This document shows positions 10,064 to 21,112 of a DNA stretch of 64,000 nucleotides, piece after piece. This DNA comes from Luteimonas sp. YGD11-2 (GTDB lineage: Bacteria > Pseudomonadota > Gammaproteobacteria > Xanthomonadales > Xanthomonadaceae), in contig NZ_CP035376.1 in NCBI RefSeq assembly GCF_004118975.1, positions 1,798,001 through 1,862,000 on the forward strand, read 5' to 3'. Position numbers and translations under genes: made by a program. The notes under the pieces were generated by a model. The model saw only the letters and a program-made list of their open reading frames with translations. It was not told the origin of the DNA and searched no databases. Each line of letters begins with the position of its first letter. The first letter of the stretch is position 1.

Positions 10064-11859
10064 GCCGGCCGATCGCCGATTACGCGATCATCGGCGACTG
10101 CGAAACCGCGGCGCTGGTCGCCAGCAACGGCTCGATCGACTGGCTGTGCTGGCCCCGTTTCGATTCGAATGCCTGTCTGGCGGCGCTGCTGGGCACCCGG
10201 GAGCATGGCCGTTGGCTGATTGCCCCGTGCGACGGGGAGGCGCGCAGCCGCCGGCGCTATCTCGGCGACACCCTGGTCCTGGAAACCGAGTTCGAGACCG
10301 CGACCGGCACCGTGGCCGTGATCGACTTCATGACCATCCGCAACGCCCGGCCCGTGTCCGAGCTGGTGCGGGTGGTGGTCGGGCGCAGCGGCCGGGTGGA
10401 GATGCGCATGGACCTGGCCCTGCGCTTCGATTACGGCCGCATCGTGCCCTGGGTGTCGCGGCTGGAGGGCGAGGTGCTGCGTGCCGAGGCCGGCCCGCAC
10501 TCGGTGACCCTCGCCTCCCCGGTGACGACCCGCTCCAACGACCACGCGACCGTGGCCGTCTTCACCGTCGAGGAAGGCCAGCGCCTGCCGTTCGTACTCG
10601 TGCACAAGGCCTCGCACCTGCCACCGCCGGAACTCCCCGACGCCGAACAGGCCCTGCAGGAGACCTGCGAGTTCTGGACCGGCTGGTCGGCACGTTCGGA
10701 CTACGACGGGCCATGGCGCAACGCGGTCAAGCGCTCGCTGCTGACGGTCAAGGCGCTCACCTATCGCCCGACCGGCGGCATCGTCGCCGCGCCCACCACC
10801 TCGCTGCCGGAAAGGCTTGGCGGGTCGCGGAACTGGGACTATCGCTATTGCTGGCTGCGCGATGCCACGTTCACCCTGCTGTCGCTGCTCAACGCCGGGC
10901 ATCGCGAGGAAGCCGAAGCCTGGTGCCGCTGGGTCATGCGCTCGGTGGCCGGGGTGGCGTCGCAGGCACAGCCGATGTACGCCATCGACGGCGGCCACCG
11001 CACCGACGAGGTCGAGCTGGACTGGCTGCCCGGCCATGCCGACTCGCGGCCGGTGCGCATCGGCAATGCCGCCTACAGGCAGCTGCAGCTCGACATCTTC
11101 GGCAGCGTGATGGATACCCTCTACGAGGCGCGTGCCAACGGACTGGACCTGCCGCCCGACGTGCCCGAATTCCAGCGCGACATCCTCGAATACCTGGAAG
11201 GCGCCTGGCAGCAGCCGGACGAGGGCATCTGGGAGGTGCGCGGCGGTCGCCGGCACTTCGTGCATTCGCGGCTGATGTGCTGGGTGGCGTTCGACCGCGC
11301 GGTGAAGCTCGCGCGTGACTTCGGCCTGGAAGGCCCGGTCGACCGCTGGGAGCAGACCCGCGACGCCATCCGCGCCGAACTGCTCGAGCGCGGCTACGAC
11401 CACGAACGTGGGGCATTCGTGCAGGCCTATGGCGAGCCCCATCTGGACGCCGCCGTGCTGCTGATGCCGATCCTCGGCTTCCTGCCGGCCGATGACCCGC
11501 GCATGGTGTCCACCATCGACGTGATCGAACGCGAACTCTCGCGCGACGGCCTGCTGCTGCGCTATGACCCGAAGGCGGCGGGTGATGGCCTGGACGGCGA
11601 GGAAGGCGCATTCCTCGCCTGCACCTTCTGGCTGGCCGACAACCGGATCCTGCAGGGCCGCGAGGACGAGGCACGTGCCCTGTACGAACGCCTGCTTTCG
11701 CTATGCAACGACGTCGGCCTGCTGGCCGAGCAGTACGACGTGGAGAACAACTGCCAGGTCGGCAATTTCCCCCAGGCGTTCTCCCATTTCGCGCTGATCG
11801 ACACCGCGTTCAATTTCGCCGGCCGCCGTGGCGCGGCGCGCGAGGCCCGTCAGGACTGA
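10060..11859 (+). CDS. Glycoside hydrolase family 15 protein (glucoamylase/trehalase-like)
   Basis: 599 residues with the N-terminal beta-sandwich domain (IADYAIIGDCETAALV, NGSIDWLCWPRFDS) and the (alpha/alpha)6 barrel of GH15. GGSRNWDYRYCWLRDA is the family signature. The two putative catalytic acids are in PDEGIWEVRGG (Glu near 388-391) and GLLAEQYD (Glu557). Members hydrolyse alpha-1,4-glucans or trehalose; the sequence alone does not choose between them. No signal peptide is seen, so it should be cytoplasmic. It overlaps the small ORF before it by ATGA and is convergent with the peroxidase gene that follows. Confidence 0.93.
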   Translation: MSRPIADYAIIGDCETAALVASNGSIDWLCWPRFDSNACLAALLGTREHGRWLIAPCDGEARSRRRYLGDTLVLETEFETATGTVAVIDFMTIRNARPVSELVRVVVGRSGRVEMRMDLALRFDYGRIVPWVSRLEGEVLRAEAGPHSVTLASPVTTRSNDHATVAVFTVEEGQRLPFVLVHKASHLPPPELPDAEQALQETCEFWTGWSARSDYDGPWRNAVKRSLLTVKALTYRPTGGIVAAPTTSLPERLGGSRNWDYRYCWLRDATFTLLSLLNAGHREEAEAWCRWVMRSVAGVASQAQPMYAIDGGHRTDEVELDWLPGHADSRPVRIGNAAYRQLQLDIFGSVMDTLYEARANGLDLPPDVPEFQRDILEYLEGAWQQPDEGIWEVRGGRRHFVHSRLMCWVAFDRAVKLARDFGLEGPVDRWEQTRDAIRAELLERGYDHERGAFVQAYGEPHLDAAVLLMPILGFLPADDPRMVSTIDVIERELSRDGLLLRYDPKAAGDGLDGEEGAFLACTFWLADNRILQGREDEARALYERLLSLCNDVGLLAEQYDVENNCQVGNFPQAFSHFALIDTAFNFAGRRGAAREARQD

Positions 11860-11892
11860 CCTGCCCGGCGGTTACCGCAGCACGACCCTGCT

Positions 11893-12444
11893 TCAGGGCG
11901 AGCCCAGCGCGCGCTCGATCGCGCTGACGATCGCGGGATCATCCGGCGGCGTGCGGCTGCCCCAGCTGTCCACCAGCCTGCCGTCGCGACCGATCAGGTA
12001 CTTGTGGAAGTTCCACTTCGGTACGTCGCCGTCGCTTGCGGCCGCGAGATCGCGATACAGCCCGGTGGCCTGCGGGCCGACCACGTGCACGCGCTCGAAC
12101 ATCGGGAAACGGACGCCGTAGGTCAGGGTGCAGAACTCGCGGATCTCGGCCTCGTCCTCGAATTCCTGCTCGCGGAAGTCACCCGAGGGGAATCCGAGCA
12201 CCGCGAAGCCGCGCGTGGCGTATTTCGAATGCAGCGCTTCCAGCGCCTCGAACTGCGGCGCCAGCCCGCATTTGCTGGCGGTGTTGACCACCAGCAGTAC
12301 CCGGCCGCCATAGGACTCGCGCAGATCCACCGGCTCACGCCCCGCCAGCGGCCGGTACGTGTGGTCCAGCAGCGTGTCCGCGGCCTGCACCGGCGTCAGG
12401 AACAGCATCAGGAAAATCCCGCAAATCGCTGATTTGAATCTCAT
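11893..12444 (-). CDS. Secreted glutathione peroxidase-like thiol peroxidase
   Basis: 183 residues of the glutathione peroxidase family with an N-terminal signal peptide ending VQAAD. The fold motifs are VNTASKCG with the peroxidatic cysteine Cys59, GFAVLGFPSGDF, and KWNFHKYLI with the Trp and Asn of the active site. The usual FPCNQF motif, whose Gln belongs to the catalytic tetrad, reads FPSGDF here, so that Gln is missing at its normal position; many bacterial cysteine-type members use thioredoxin rather than glutathione. ATG 12444 is preferred over the adjacent upstream GTG because AAGGAG lies 8 bases before it. It is divergent from the YtrA envelope module. Confidence 0.88.
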   Translation of the reverse strand: MRFKSAICGIFLMLFLTPVQAADTLLDHTYRPLAGREPVDLRESYGGRVLLVVNTASKCGLAPQFEALEALHSKYATRGFAVLGFPSGDFREQEFEDEAEIREFCTLTYGVRFPMFERVHVVGPQATGLYRDLAAASDGDVPKWNFHKYLIGRDGRLVDSWGSRTPPDDPAIVSAIERALGSP

Positions 12445-12501
12445 CACACTGACTCCTTGGGGATCGGACCGACCCTGCCATCAGTTGGGGATACCAGCTG
12501 C

Positions 12502-12541
12502 TTGACCTCAACTGTTCTGGTGTTATAGTTGCATACAACAC
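12502..12541 (+). promoter_or_regulatory. Promoter with overlapping palindromic operator of the YtrA/ABC module
   Basis: A -35 box TTGACC (12502-12507) and a -10 box TATAGT (12524-12529), spaced by 16 bases. Over the -10 box lies an imperfect 22-bp inverted repeat (12520-12541) with half-sites GTGTTATA and TACAACAC, matching at 7 of 8 positions. YtrA-type GntR regulators bind palindromes beginning GTGT and are usually autoregulatory, so this is the expected operator for the regulator at 12907. Binding here would occlude RNA polymerase. The first gene start is 26 bases downstream of the repeat. Confidence 0.78.
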
Positions 12542-12567
12542 CGATCAACCAGGGCAGGAGGTTCGAC

Positions 12568-12903
12568 ATGAACCGCAAGCTCCACAACACGATACTGGCT
12601 TTCTCGTTCGCCGGCCTTGCCGGTGTCCTGATGCTGCTGGCCGCCAGCCCGTTGCCGCAGGCACCAGGTTCCACGATCGCGCACCTGTCCGGTAGCCACG
12701 ATGATCCCAGCGTGCACGGCACCGCGATCGGCACCTCCGCGGTGGTCCCCACGGCCGATGCGCTCTCCGCTCCGGGCAGCACCCGGGCCTCGGTCGAACC
12801 GGACGAAGCCCAATCCGCGCCGCGGCGCGCGCGCCGCCGCCACCAGGCGCTGGCAATGCCGTATTTCTCGTTCGCGCAGGGACTGCGCCCGGTAGGGAGC
12901 TGA
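12568..12903 (+). CDS. Small exported protein, first gene of the YtrA/ABC module
   Basis: 111 residues with a strong AGGAGG ribosome site at the ATG. The N-terminus has a basic start (MNRKLHNT) and a hydrophobic helix (residues about 8-28, FSFAGLAGVLMLLAA), so it is a signal peptide or single anchor. The rest is Ser/Ala/Pro-rich with a basic patch (APRRARRRHQ) and an aromatic end (MPYFSFAQGLRP). I recognise no family. It sits between the operator and the GntR-type regulator, is separated from it by 3 bases, and would be the most directly controlled product of this operon. It may be a signal or accessory of the ABC transporter; that is speculation. Confidence 0.7.
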   Translation: MNRKLHNTILAFSFAGLAGVLMLLAASPLPQAPGSTIAHLSGSHDDPSVHGTAIGTSAVVPTADALSAPGSTRASVEPDEAQSAPRRARRRHQALAMPYFSFAQGLRPVGS

Positions 12904-12906
12904 CCC

Positions 12907-13278
12907 ATGGCCGACATCCAGTGGAGCGATGGCGCTCCCATCTACCGCCAACTCAAGGAACGGGTGATCGCGATGATGCTCGACGGCGTACTCAAACCCG
13001 GCGACGCCCTGCCCTCGGTGAGGCAGGTCGCCGCCGATTACCAGCTCAACCCGATCACCGTCTCGCGCGCCTACCAGGAACTCGCGGACGAGGCGCTGGT
13101 GGAAAAGCGCCGCGGGCTGGGCATGTTCGTCACCGAAGAAGCGTCCAGAAAACTGTTGTCCAACGAGCGCGAGCGCTTCCTCAACGAGGAATGGCCGCTG
13201 GTACTGGAACGCATCCAGCGCCTGGGCCTGGACCTGGATGAACTCACGCGACCGCTGCGCACTGGAGGTGCCGAGTGA
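12907..13278 (+). CDS. GntR-family transcriptional regulator, YtrA type
   Basis: 123 residues with the GntR winged helix (IYRQLKERVIAMMLDG, LPSVRQVAADYQLNPITVSRAYQ, RRGLGMFV) and only a short helical tail of about 50 residues. The short tail in place of a large effector domain is the mark of the YtrA subfamily, which typically represses ABC transporter operons that respond to envelope-active antibiotics. It overlaps the ATPase gene by GTGA. The likely target is the palindrome at 12520-12541 upstream. Confidence 0.92.
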   Translation: MADIQWSDGAPIYRQLKERVIAMMLDGVLKPGDALPSVRQVAADYQLNPITVSRAYQELADEALVEKRRGLGMFVTEEASRKLLSNERERFLNEEWPLVLERIQRLGLDLDELTRPLRTGGAE

Positions 13279-14174
13279 ACACGCCGTCCAACGTCACGCG
13301 ACCCGACGTCACCCTGCCCCATGTCATCCAGGCGCGCGGCCTGCGCAAGGCCTATCGCCACTCCGTGGCGCTGGCCGATGCCAGCTTCGCCATCGAGCCC
13401 GGGCGCATCGTCGGCCTGATCGGCCCCAACGGCGCCGGCAAGACCACCGCGCTCAAGGCGATCCTCGGCCTGTTGCAGGTCGACGGTGACCTGCAGGTGC
13501 TGGGGCTCGACCCGCGCCGCGACCGCGACCGGCTGATGAACGATGTCTGCTTCATCGCCGATGTCGCGGTGCTGCCACGCTGGATGCGCGTGCGCGAGGC
13601 CATCGACTACGTGGAAGCCGTGCACCCGCGCTTCGACCGCAGCCGCTGCGAGCGCTTCCTGGCCAACACCAAGCTCACCCCGAAGATGCGGGTGCGCGAG
13701 ATGTCCAAGGGCATGATCGTGCAGCTGCACCTGGCGCTGGTCATGGCGATCGACGCCCGCCTGCTGGTGCTCGACGAGCCCACCCTGGGCCTGGACATCC
13801 TCTACCGCAAGGAGTTCTACCAGCGCCTGCTGGAGGACTATTTCGACGAGCAGAAGACGATCCTGGTCACCACCCACCAGGTGGAGGAGATCGAGCACAT
13901 CCTCACCGACGTGATGTTCATCCGTGACGGCCGGATCGTGCTGCAGTCGACGATGGACGAGGTCGGCGAGCGCTTCACCGAGGTGCTGGTGAATGCCGAC
14001 CGCCTCGACGCCGCCCGTGCGCTGGGCCCGGTGAACGAGCGCAGCCTGCCGTTCGGCAAGACCGTGATGCTGTTCGACGGCGTGCCCGCCGCGCGCCTGG
14101 CCGAGTACGGCGAAACCCGCAATCCCGGCCTCGCCGACCTGTTCGTGGCCCAGATGAAAGGAACCTACGCATGA
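13275..14174 (+). CDS. ABC transporter ATP-binding protein
   Basis: A 299-residue ATPase. Walker A GPNGAGKTT lies at 50-58, the Walker B region LLVLDEPTLGLD near 163-174, and the switch His in TTHQVEE. The signature motif reads EMSKGM instead of the usual LSGGQ, a deviation shared by several antibiotic-type exporters paired with YtrA regulators. A C-terminal extension of about 75 residues follows the nucleotide-binding domain. GTG start overlapping the regulator stop; ATGA overlap with the permease. It energises the permease at 14171-15205. Confidence 0.93.
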   Translation: MNTPSNVTRPDVTLPHVIQARGLRKAYRHSVALADASFAIEPGRIVGLIGPNGAGKTTALKAILGLLQVDGDLQVLGLDPRRDRDRLMNDVCFIADVAVLPRWMRVREAIDYVEAVHPRFDRSRCERFLANTKLTPKMRVREMSKGMIVQLHLALVMAIDARLLVLDEPTLGLDILYRKEFYQRLLEDYFDEQKTILVTTHQVEEIEHILTDVMFIRDGRIVLQSTMDEVGERFTEVLVNADRLDAARALGPVNERSLPFGKTVMLFDGVPAARLAEYGETRNPGLADLFVAQMKGTYA

Positions 14175-15205
14175 ACGCCCACGTCGAAACCCCGGCCATG
14201 GGGCGCGCCACGAGGCCGCGCGCGCATCCGTTTCCGATGCTGCTCCGGCGCGAATACTGGGAACACCGCGGCGGCTTCCTGTGGGCGCCGCTGATCGCCG
14301 GCGGCATCTCGCTGTTGCTGACGATGATCTTCGCGGTGGTCGCCTCGGTGATGGCGCGCCGGGCAATGGCCGATGGCGAGCTGCAGATCGACGGCGTCAC
14401 CATCAACGGCCTCGACCTCGGCATGATCACCAGCCGGATGAGCCCGGTCGAGTTGCAGCAGCTCGGCGAGGCCTTCGATGCCAGCCTGCTGATGGCCTCC
14501 AGCTGGCCGTTCATCGTCATGGCCTTCGTGGTGTTCTTCTACTGCCTGGGCGCGCTGTACGACGACCGCAAGGACCGCAGCGTGCTGTTCTGGAAGTCGC
14601 TGCCGGTGTCGGACCGCGACACCGTGCTGTCGAAGGTCGCGAGTGCCGCGCTGGTGGCGCCGCTGCTGGCAACCGCGGCTGCACTGGTGACGATGCTGCT
14701 GTTCGCGATCATCGTCAGCGTGCTGGTGGCCGCGCACGGCGGCAACGCCTTCCAGCTGGTGTGGGCCTCGGGCGGGCCGTTCCGGATGGCGGCGTTCGTG
14801 CTCGCGGCGATTCCGGTGTACGCGGTCTGGGCGCTGCCGACCATCGGCTGGCTGCTGCTGTGCTCGGCCTGGGCGAAGGGCAAGCCGTTCCTGTGGGCGA
14901 TCGTGATCCCGGTGCTGCTGGGGGTGTTCGTCTGGTGGTTCGAGGTGATGGGCTACTTCGGGCTGCAGGCGGAGTGGTTCTGGCAGAACGTGGTGGCACG
15001 CATGCTCCTGAGCGTGGTGCCGGCCGGCTGGATGGACGCGGTCAACCTGCATGCCATCGATGCCCCCGGCGACCTGCGCGACGTGCTCAACCTGCGCGCC
15101 ATGTACTCCACCTTCCTGTCGCCGAAGATGTGGATCGGCGCCGCGGCGGGCGCGTTGATGATCGCCATCGCGGTGCGCCTGCGCCGCTGGCGCGAAGAGA
15201 TCTGA
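14171..15205 (+). CDS. ABC transporter permease (ABC-2-like)
   Basis: A 344-residue integral membrane protein with about six hydrophobic segments (roughly 38-62, 113-131, 160-188, 212-236, 240-262, 318-335) and a cytoplasmic N-terminus with LLRREYWEHRGGF, a sequence style typical of ABC-2 permeases. A large exported loop of about 45 residues follows the first segment (DGELQIDGVTINGLD). It is encoded with its ATPase by ATGA overlap. Substrate unknown; the YtrA context suggests export or protection against membrane-active compounds. Confidence 0.88.
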   Translation: MNAHVETPAMGRATRPRAHPFPMLLRREYWEHRGGFLWAPLIAGGISLLLTMIFAVVASVMARRAMADGELQIDGVTINGLDLGMITSRMSPVELQQLGEAFDASLLMASSWPFIVMAFVVFFYCLGALYDDRKDRSVLFWKSLPVSDRDTVLSKVASAALVAPLLATAAALVTMLLFAIIVSVLVAAHGGNAFQLVWASGGPFRMAAFVLAAIPVYAVWALPTIGWLLLCSAWAKGKPFLWAIVIPVLLGVFVWWFEVMGYFGLQAEWFWQNVVARMLLSVVPAGWMDAVNLHAIDAPGDLRDVLNLRAMYSTFLSPKMWIGAAAGALMIAIAVRLRRWREEI

Positions 15206-15248
15206 GTCCGCACCGCGTGCGGGAACCATTCCTCAACAAGGACGCCTG

Positions 15249-16070
15249 ATGAAAGCCACCGCCACCCTGCTGCTCTGCCTGCTCCCCGTCGCCGGATTCG
15301 CCCAGGAACGCTGCGCGCACAGCCAGCCGCAGGAGCTCGTCCTGGAAACCGCCGGCGCCAGGCGCGTGATGTTCGACATCGGCCCGCACACGCTGCGCCT
15401 GCAGGGCGCAGGTGGCAACGACCACCGGATCGCCGGCCGCGCCTGCGCCTCCAGTGCGGGCGACCTGGAACGCCTGTCGGTCACCCAGGCGCTGCGTGGC
15501 GACACCCTGCACGTGACCCTGCAGCGTGAGGACCGGCGCGGGCTGTCGTTCGGCGACCGCTATGCCTACCTGACGCTGGAAGGCACGGTGCCCGACGACG
15601 TCCTCGTGCAGCTGCGCGTGGGCTCGGGCGATGCCTGGCTGACCGGCGCCGCCGCGGCGAGCGCCGACGTCGGCTCGGGTGATGTCGACGTGCGCCAGGT
15701 CGGCGGCCTGCTGACCGCCAAGGTCGGCTCCGGCGACGCCGCGCTGGGCGACCTGGGCGCGCTGAAGGTCCTCTCGCTGGGCTCGGGCGACATCGAGGTC
15801 CAGCAGGTGCGTGGCGACGTCGAAATCGGGAGCATCGGCTCCGGCGATTTCGAACTGCGCGGTGCCGGCGGCAACGTCGACATCGGTTCGATCGGCTCCG
15901 GCGACGCGTCGCTGGCGGATGTCACCGGCGACGTCGTGCTGGGTTCCATCGGATCCGGCGACTTCGACGTGCGCAACGTGCAGGGCGGACTCACCGTCCG
16001 CTCCAGGGGCAGCGGCGACGTCGACCACCGCGATGTCGCCGGCACCGTCGACCTTCCCCGCAAGCGCTGA
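15249..16070 (+). CDS. Exported GSGD-repeat protein (DUF4097-like beta-solenoid)
   Basis: 273 residues with a signal peptide ending FAQ (about residue 19). After an N-terminal domain with several Cys (ERCAHSQ, GRACASS), residues about 120-260 carry eight GSGD motifs spaced 17-19 residues, with alternating hydrophobic positions between them. That pattern folds as a right-handed beta-solenoid like the putative-adhesin DUF4097 family. It follows the ABC permease by 43 bases and has no separate terminator before it, so it probably belongs to the same transcript. Likely periplasmic or surface located; ligand unknown. Confidence 0.8.
   Translation: MKATATLLLCLLPVAGFAQERCAHSQPQELVLETAGARRVMFDIGPHTLRLQGAGGNDHRIAGRACASSAGDLERLSVTQALRGDTLHVTLQREDRRGLSFGDRYAYLTLEGTVPDDVLVQLRVGSGDAWLTGAAAASADVGSGDVDVRQVGGLLTAKVGSGDAALGDLGALKVLSLGSGDIEVQQVRGDVEIGSIGSGDFELRGAGGNVDIGSIGSGDASLADVTGDVVLGSIGSGDFDVRNVQGGLTVRSRGSGDVDHRDVAGTVDLPRKR
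15621..16019 (+). repeat. Coding tandem repeat encoding eight GSGD turns
   Basis: Within the gene at 15249-16070, a degenerate 51-57 base unit recurs eight times, each with a version of GGCTCSGGCGAY. The best-conserved copies are those from about 15838 to 15965, where GGCTCCGGCGA or a close variant recurs every 57 bases. Such arrays can gain or lose units by slippage, so the turn number may vary between strains. Confidence 0.75.
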
Positions 16071-16095
16071 CCCTCCTTCCGCAGCGGAGCCTCCC

Positions 16096-16767
16096 ATGCA
16101 CACTTCACGAAACCGCATCCTTCCGCCGATGCTGTCGGCCTGCCTGCTCGTGGCGATGCTTGCGCCCGCACCACCCGGCCAGGCGGCGGATGGCGGCGTC
16201 AACCAGGAGATCAGCAGCGAACTCGCCCAGGCCCGGCGCGAGGTGCAGGCCGATCTCGCCAAAGCACGCCTCGAGCTTACGACCGGCAACATCGACGTCG
16301 CCCGTAGCCTGCGCCCCGGCCAGGCGTCCGAGGAGGCCGCCTCCGCGCTGCCGACGGCGGAGATAACCCCGGACGGCGACTTCCTGGTCGACGGCGAGGC
16401 CGTGGCCGTCAATGCGGCGCAGCGCCGGCAATTGCTGGACTACCGCGGGCGGGTGATCGCGATCGGCCTTGCCGGGATCGACATCGGCGAGCGCAGCGCG
16501 CAGCTTGCGATCGATGCGGTCGACCGTGGGGTGTTCAGCCTGATGGTCGCGGCCATGACAGGCAGCCTGGAACGACAGCTCGAGAAACAGATTGCCACCG
16601 CCGTCGAATCCGACGTACGCGCGATCTGCGCCCGCCTGCCGGCGCTGTACGCGTCGCAGCAACGCCTCGCCGACAGCCTGCCCGCGTTCCGGCCCTACGC
16701 CACCATGACCGTCGACGAGGCCAGCGACTGCGAGCGCCAGGTCCGCCGCGAATTCGCCAGGCGCTGA
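16096..16767 (+). CDS. Exported DUF2884 (YggN-like) protein
   Basis: 223 residues with a signal peptide ending GQAAD. The body has a helical start (ISSELAQARREVQADLAKARLEL), a compact strand segment EITPDGDFLVDGEAVAVNAAQR and a helix-rich end with a paired Cys (VRAICARLPAL, EASDCERQ). These features match the YggN/DUF2884 family of periplasmic proteins of unknown function. ATG 16096 follows a GGAG site. The next gene encodes a diverged paralogue. It lies 25 bases after the GSGD protein, consistent with one operon. Confidence 0.78.
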   Translation: MHTSRNRILPPMLSACLLVAMLAPAPPGQAADGGVNQEISSELAQARREVQADLAKARLELTTGNIDVARSLRPGQASEEAASALPTAEITPDGDFLVDGEAVAVNAAQRRQLLDYRGRVIAIGLAGIDIGERSAQLAIDAVDRGVFSLMVAAMTGSLERQLEKQIATAVESDVRAICARLPALYASQQRLADSLPAFRPYATMTVDEASDCERQVRREFARR

Positions 16768-16856
16768 CCATCTGCCGCCGTCCCTGGCCGGGCACGTGCA
16801 CGGCCGATGGGATGGCTCCGCTTCGCCCACATTTCTTTCGGACTCCGGAGACCGCC

Positions 16857-17537
16857 ATGACCCGCTCCCTTCCCGCCCTGCTGCTGCTCTGCCTGCTGCC
16901 GCTGTCCGCCTGCAGCAACCCGGCTCCGCCCGCCACCGGTGACACCGCGGAACCGGATGAAGGCCTGGTGGCGCGCACCACCCGCCAGGCCATCGGCAAG
17001 GCCCGCGAGGAACTCGCCACCGCCGACATCGGCGTGGGCGGCAAGGGCGACGGCCGTGGCTTCAGTTTCGGCGACGGTGCCCGCACGGACGGCCTGCCGC
17101 CGGCAAAGATCAGCCCCGCGGGCGACCTGCTGATCGATGGCGAACCCGTGCCGCTCGACGACCGCCAGAGGGCGCTGGTGCTGGCCCACCGCGCCAACGT
17201 GATCGCGGTGGCCGATGCCGGCATGGAGATCGGCGCGCAGGGCGCGGCCCTCGGGCTCGACGCGGCACGCGGTGCGCTGGGCGCGCTGTTCACCGGCGGT
17301 AGCAAGGAATTCGAGGCACAGATGGAAGCCGAAGGTGCGCGCATCGAACAGGCGGCGCTGGGCCTGTGCGGACATCTGCCGGCAATGCTCGAATCACAGC
17401 AGGCGCTCGCCGCCGCGGTGCCCGCCTTCGTGCCCTACGCGACGATGACCGGAGACGATGTCGAGAACTGCCATCGCAAGCTTGAAGAACGTGATGCAGC
17501 GGCGGAAGCCGCCACGGCGCCAACGTCAGCCGGCTGA
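16857..17537 (+). CDS. DUF2884-like lipoprotein, paralogue of the preceding gene
   Basis: 226 residues. It has a lipoprotein signal with lipobox LSAC (Cys about 20), then a region collinear with the previous gene: KISPAGDLLIDGEPVPLDDRQ matches its EITPDGDFLVDGEAVAVNAAQ, and both end with PYATMT then a D-x-x-x-C segment. One copy is lipid-anchored and the other apparently soluble, so they could form a hetero-complex at the membrane. ATG 16857 has GGAG upstream. A Gly/Lys-rich insertion (GVGGKGDGRGFSFGDGA) is unique to this copy. Confidence 0.78.
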   Translation: MTRSLPALLLLCLLPLSACSNPAPPATGDTAEPDEGLVARTTRQAIGKAREELATADIGVGGKGDGRGFSFGDGARTDGLPPAKISPAGDLLIDGEPVPLDDRQRALVLAHRANVIAVADAGMEIGAQGAALGLDAARGALGALFTGGSKEFEAQMEAEGARIEQAALGLCGHLPAMLESQQALAAAVPAFVPYATMTGDDVENCHRKLEERDAAAEAATAPTSAG

Positions 17538-17582
17538 GCTGCAAGCGGTCGCCGTGCCACACCCGCGCCCGGCAGCTGGGGC

Positions 17583-18986
<1,404 letters not shown>

Positions 18987-19103
18987 GGCGCTCTCCTGTG
19001 CGGTGATGGCGGGCCACAGGCTCCGCCGGGTGTGTTCCCGAGGATACGACAGCGCCGGTGCAGGCCCGGGCTGCCGCCACACGCCACTGGCGCGTCATCG
19101 TGA

Positions 19104-20561
<1,458 letters not shown>

Positions 20562-20631
20562 ACGATCGGCCGGCGGAAAGGGCAAGGCCTCGTGCCGCGC
20601 GTCCGGCCAATGCTGCAGGGAGGAACTGCCG

Positions 20632-21045
20632 ATGTCCGTCTCCATCCTCATCAACCTCGACGTTCCCGATCTCGCCGCAGCCGAGGCCCTGTACACGACG
20701 GCATTCGGCCTCCGCGCCGGGCGCCGCTTCGGCACAGACGGCGTCGAACTCCTGGGCGCCCAGGCACCGGTCTACCTGCTGGTGAAGGCGGCCGGCAGCA
20801 CCGCCGCCGCGACGCGACCGCGCGACTATGCGCGCCACTGGATGCCCTGCCATCTGGACCTGGTGGTCGACGACCTGGACGTCGCGCTGACCCGGGCGCT
20901 CGGTGCCGGCTTTACGCAGGAAGGCGATGTGCGCGAAGCGGACTGGGGGCGGATCGTGCAGATCGCCGATCCGTTCGGGCATGGCTGGTGCCTGCTGCAG
21001 TTCCTGGGCGGTGGCTACGACGCGATCGCCACCGCGCCGGCCTGA
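20632..21045 (+). CDS. VOC (glyoxalase-fold) family protein
   Basis: 137 residues with the paired beta-alpha-beta-beta-beta modules of the vicinal-oxygen-chelate superfamily: ILINLDVPDLAAAEALYTTAFGL opens the first, HLDLVVDDLDVALTRALGAGF the second, and IADPFGHGWCLLQF ends it. Such proteins act as glyoxalases, dioxygenases or resistance proteins; the metal ligands cannot be assigned safely here. ATG 20632 follows a GGGAGGA ribosome site. No functional partner is evident next door. Confidence 0.85.
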   Translation: MSVSILINLDVPDLAAAEALYTTAFGLRAGRRFGTDGVELLGAQAPVYLLVKAAGSTAAATRPRDYARHWMPCHLDLVVDDLDVALTRALGAGFTQEGDVREADWGRIVQIADPFGHGWCLLQFLGGGYDAIATAPA

Positions 21046-21112
21046 TCCGGACGCGCCCGCGGCATCGGTTTTCGCGTGAGGCGGATCCGGTTTTCGCGTA
21101 GGCTGCGGCCCC

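Noticed and set aside
15621..16019. CRISPR-like or mobile tandem array
   Set aside because: The units are degenerate, in frame and encode GSGD solenoid turns; there are no unique spacers or cas genes.
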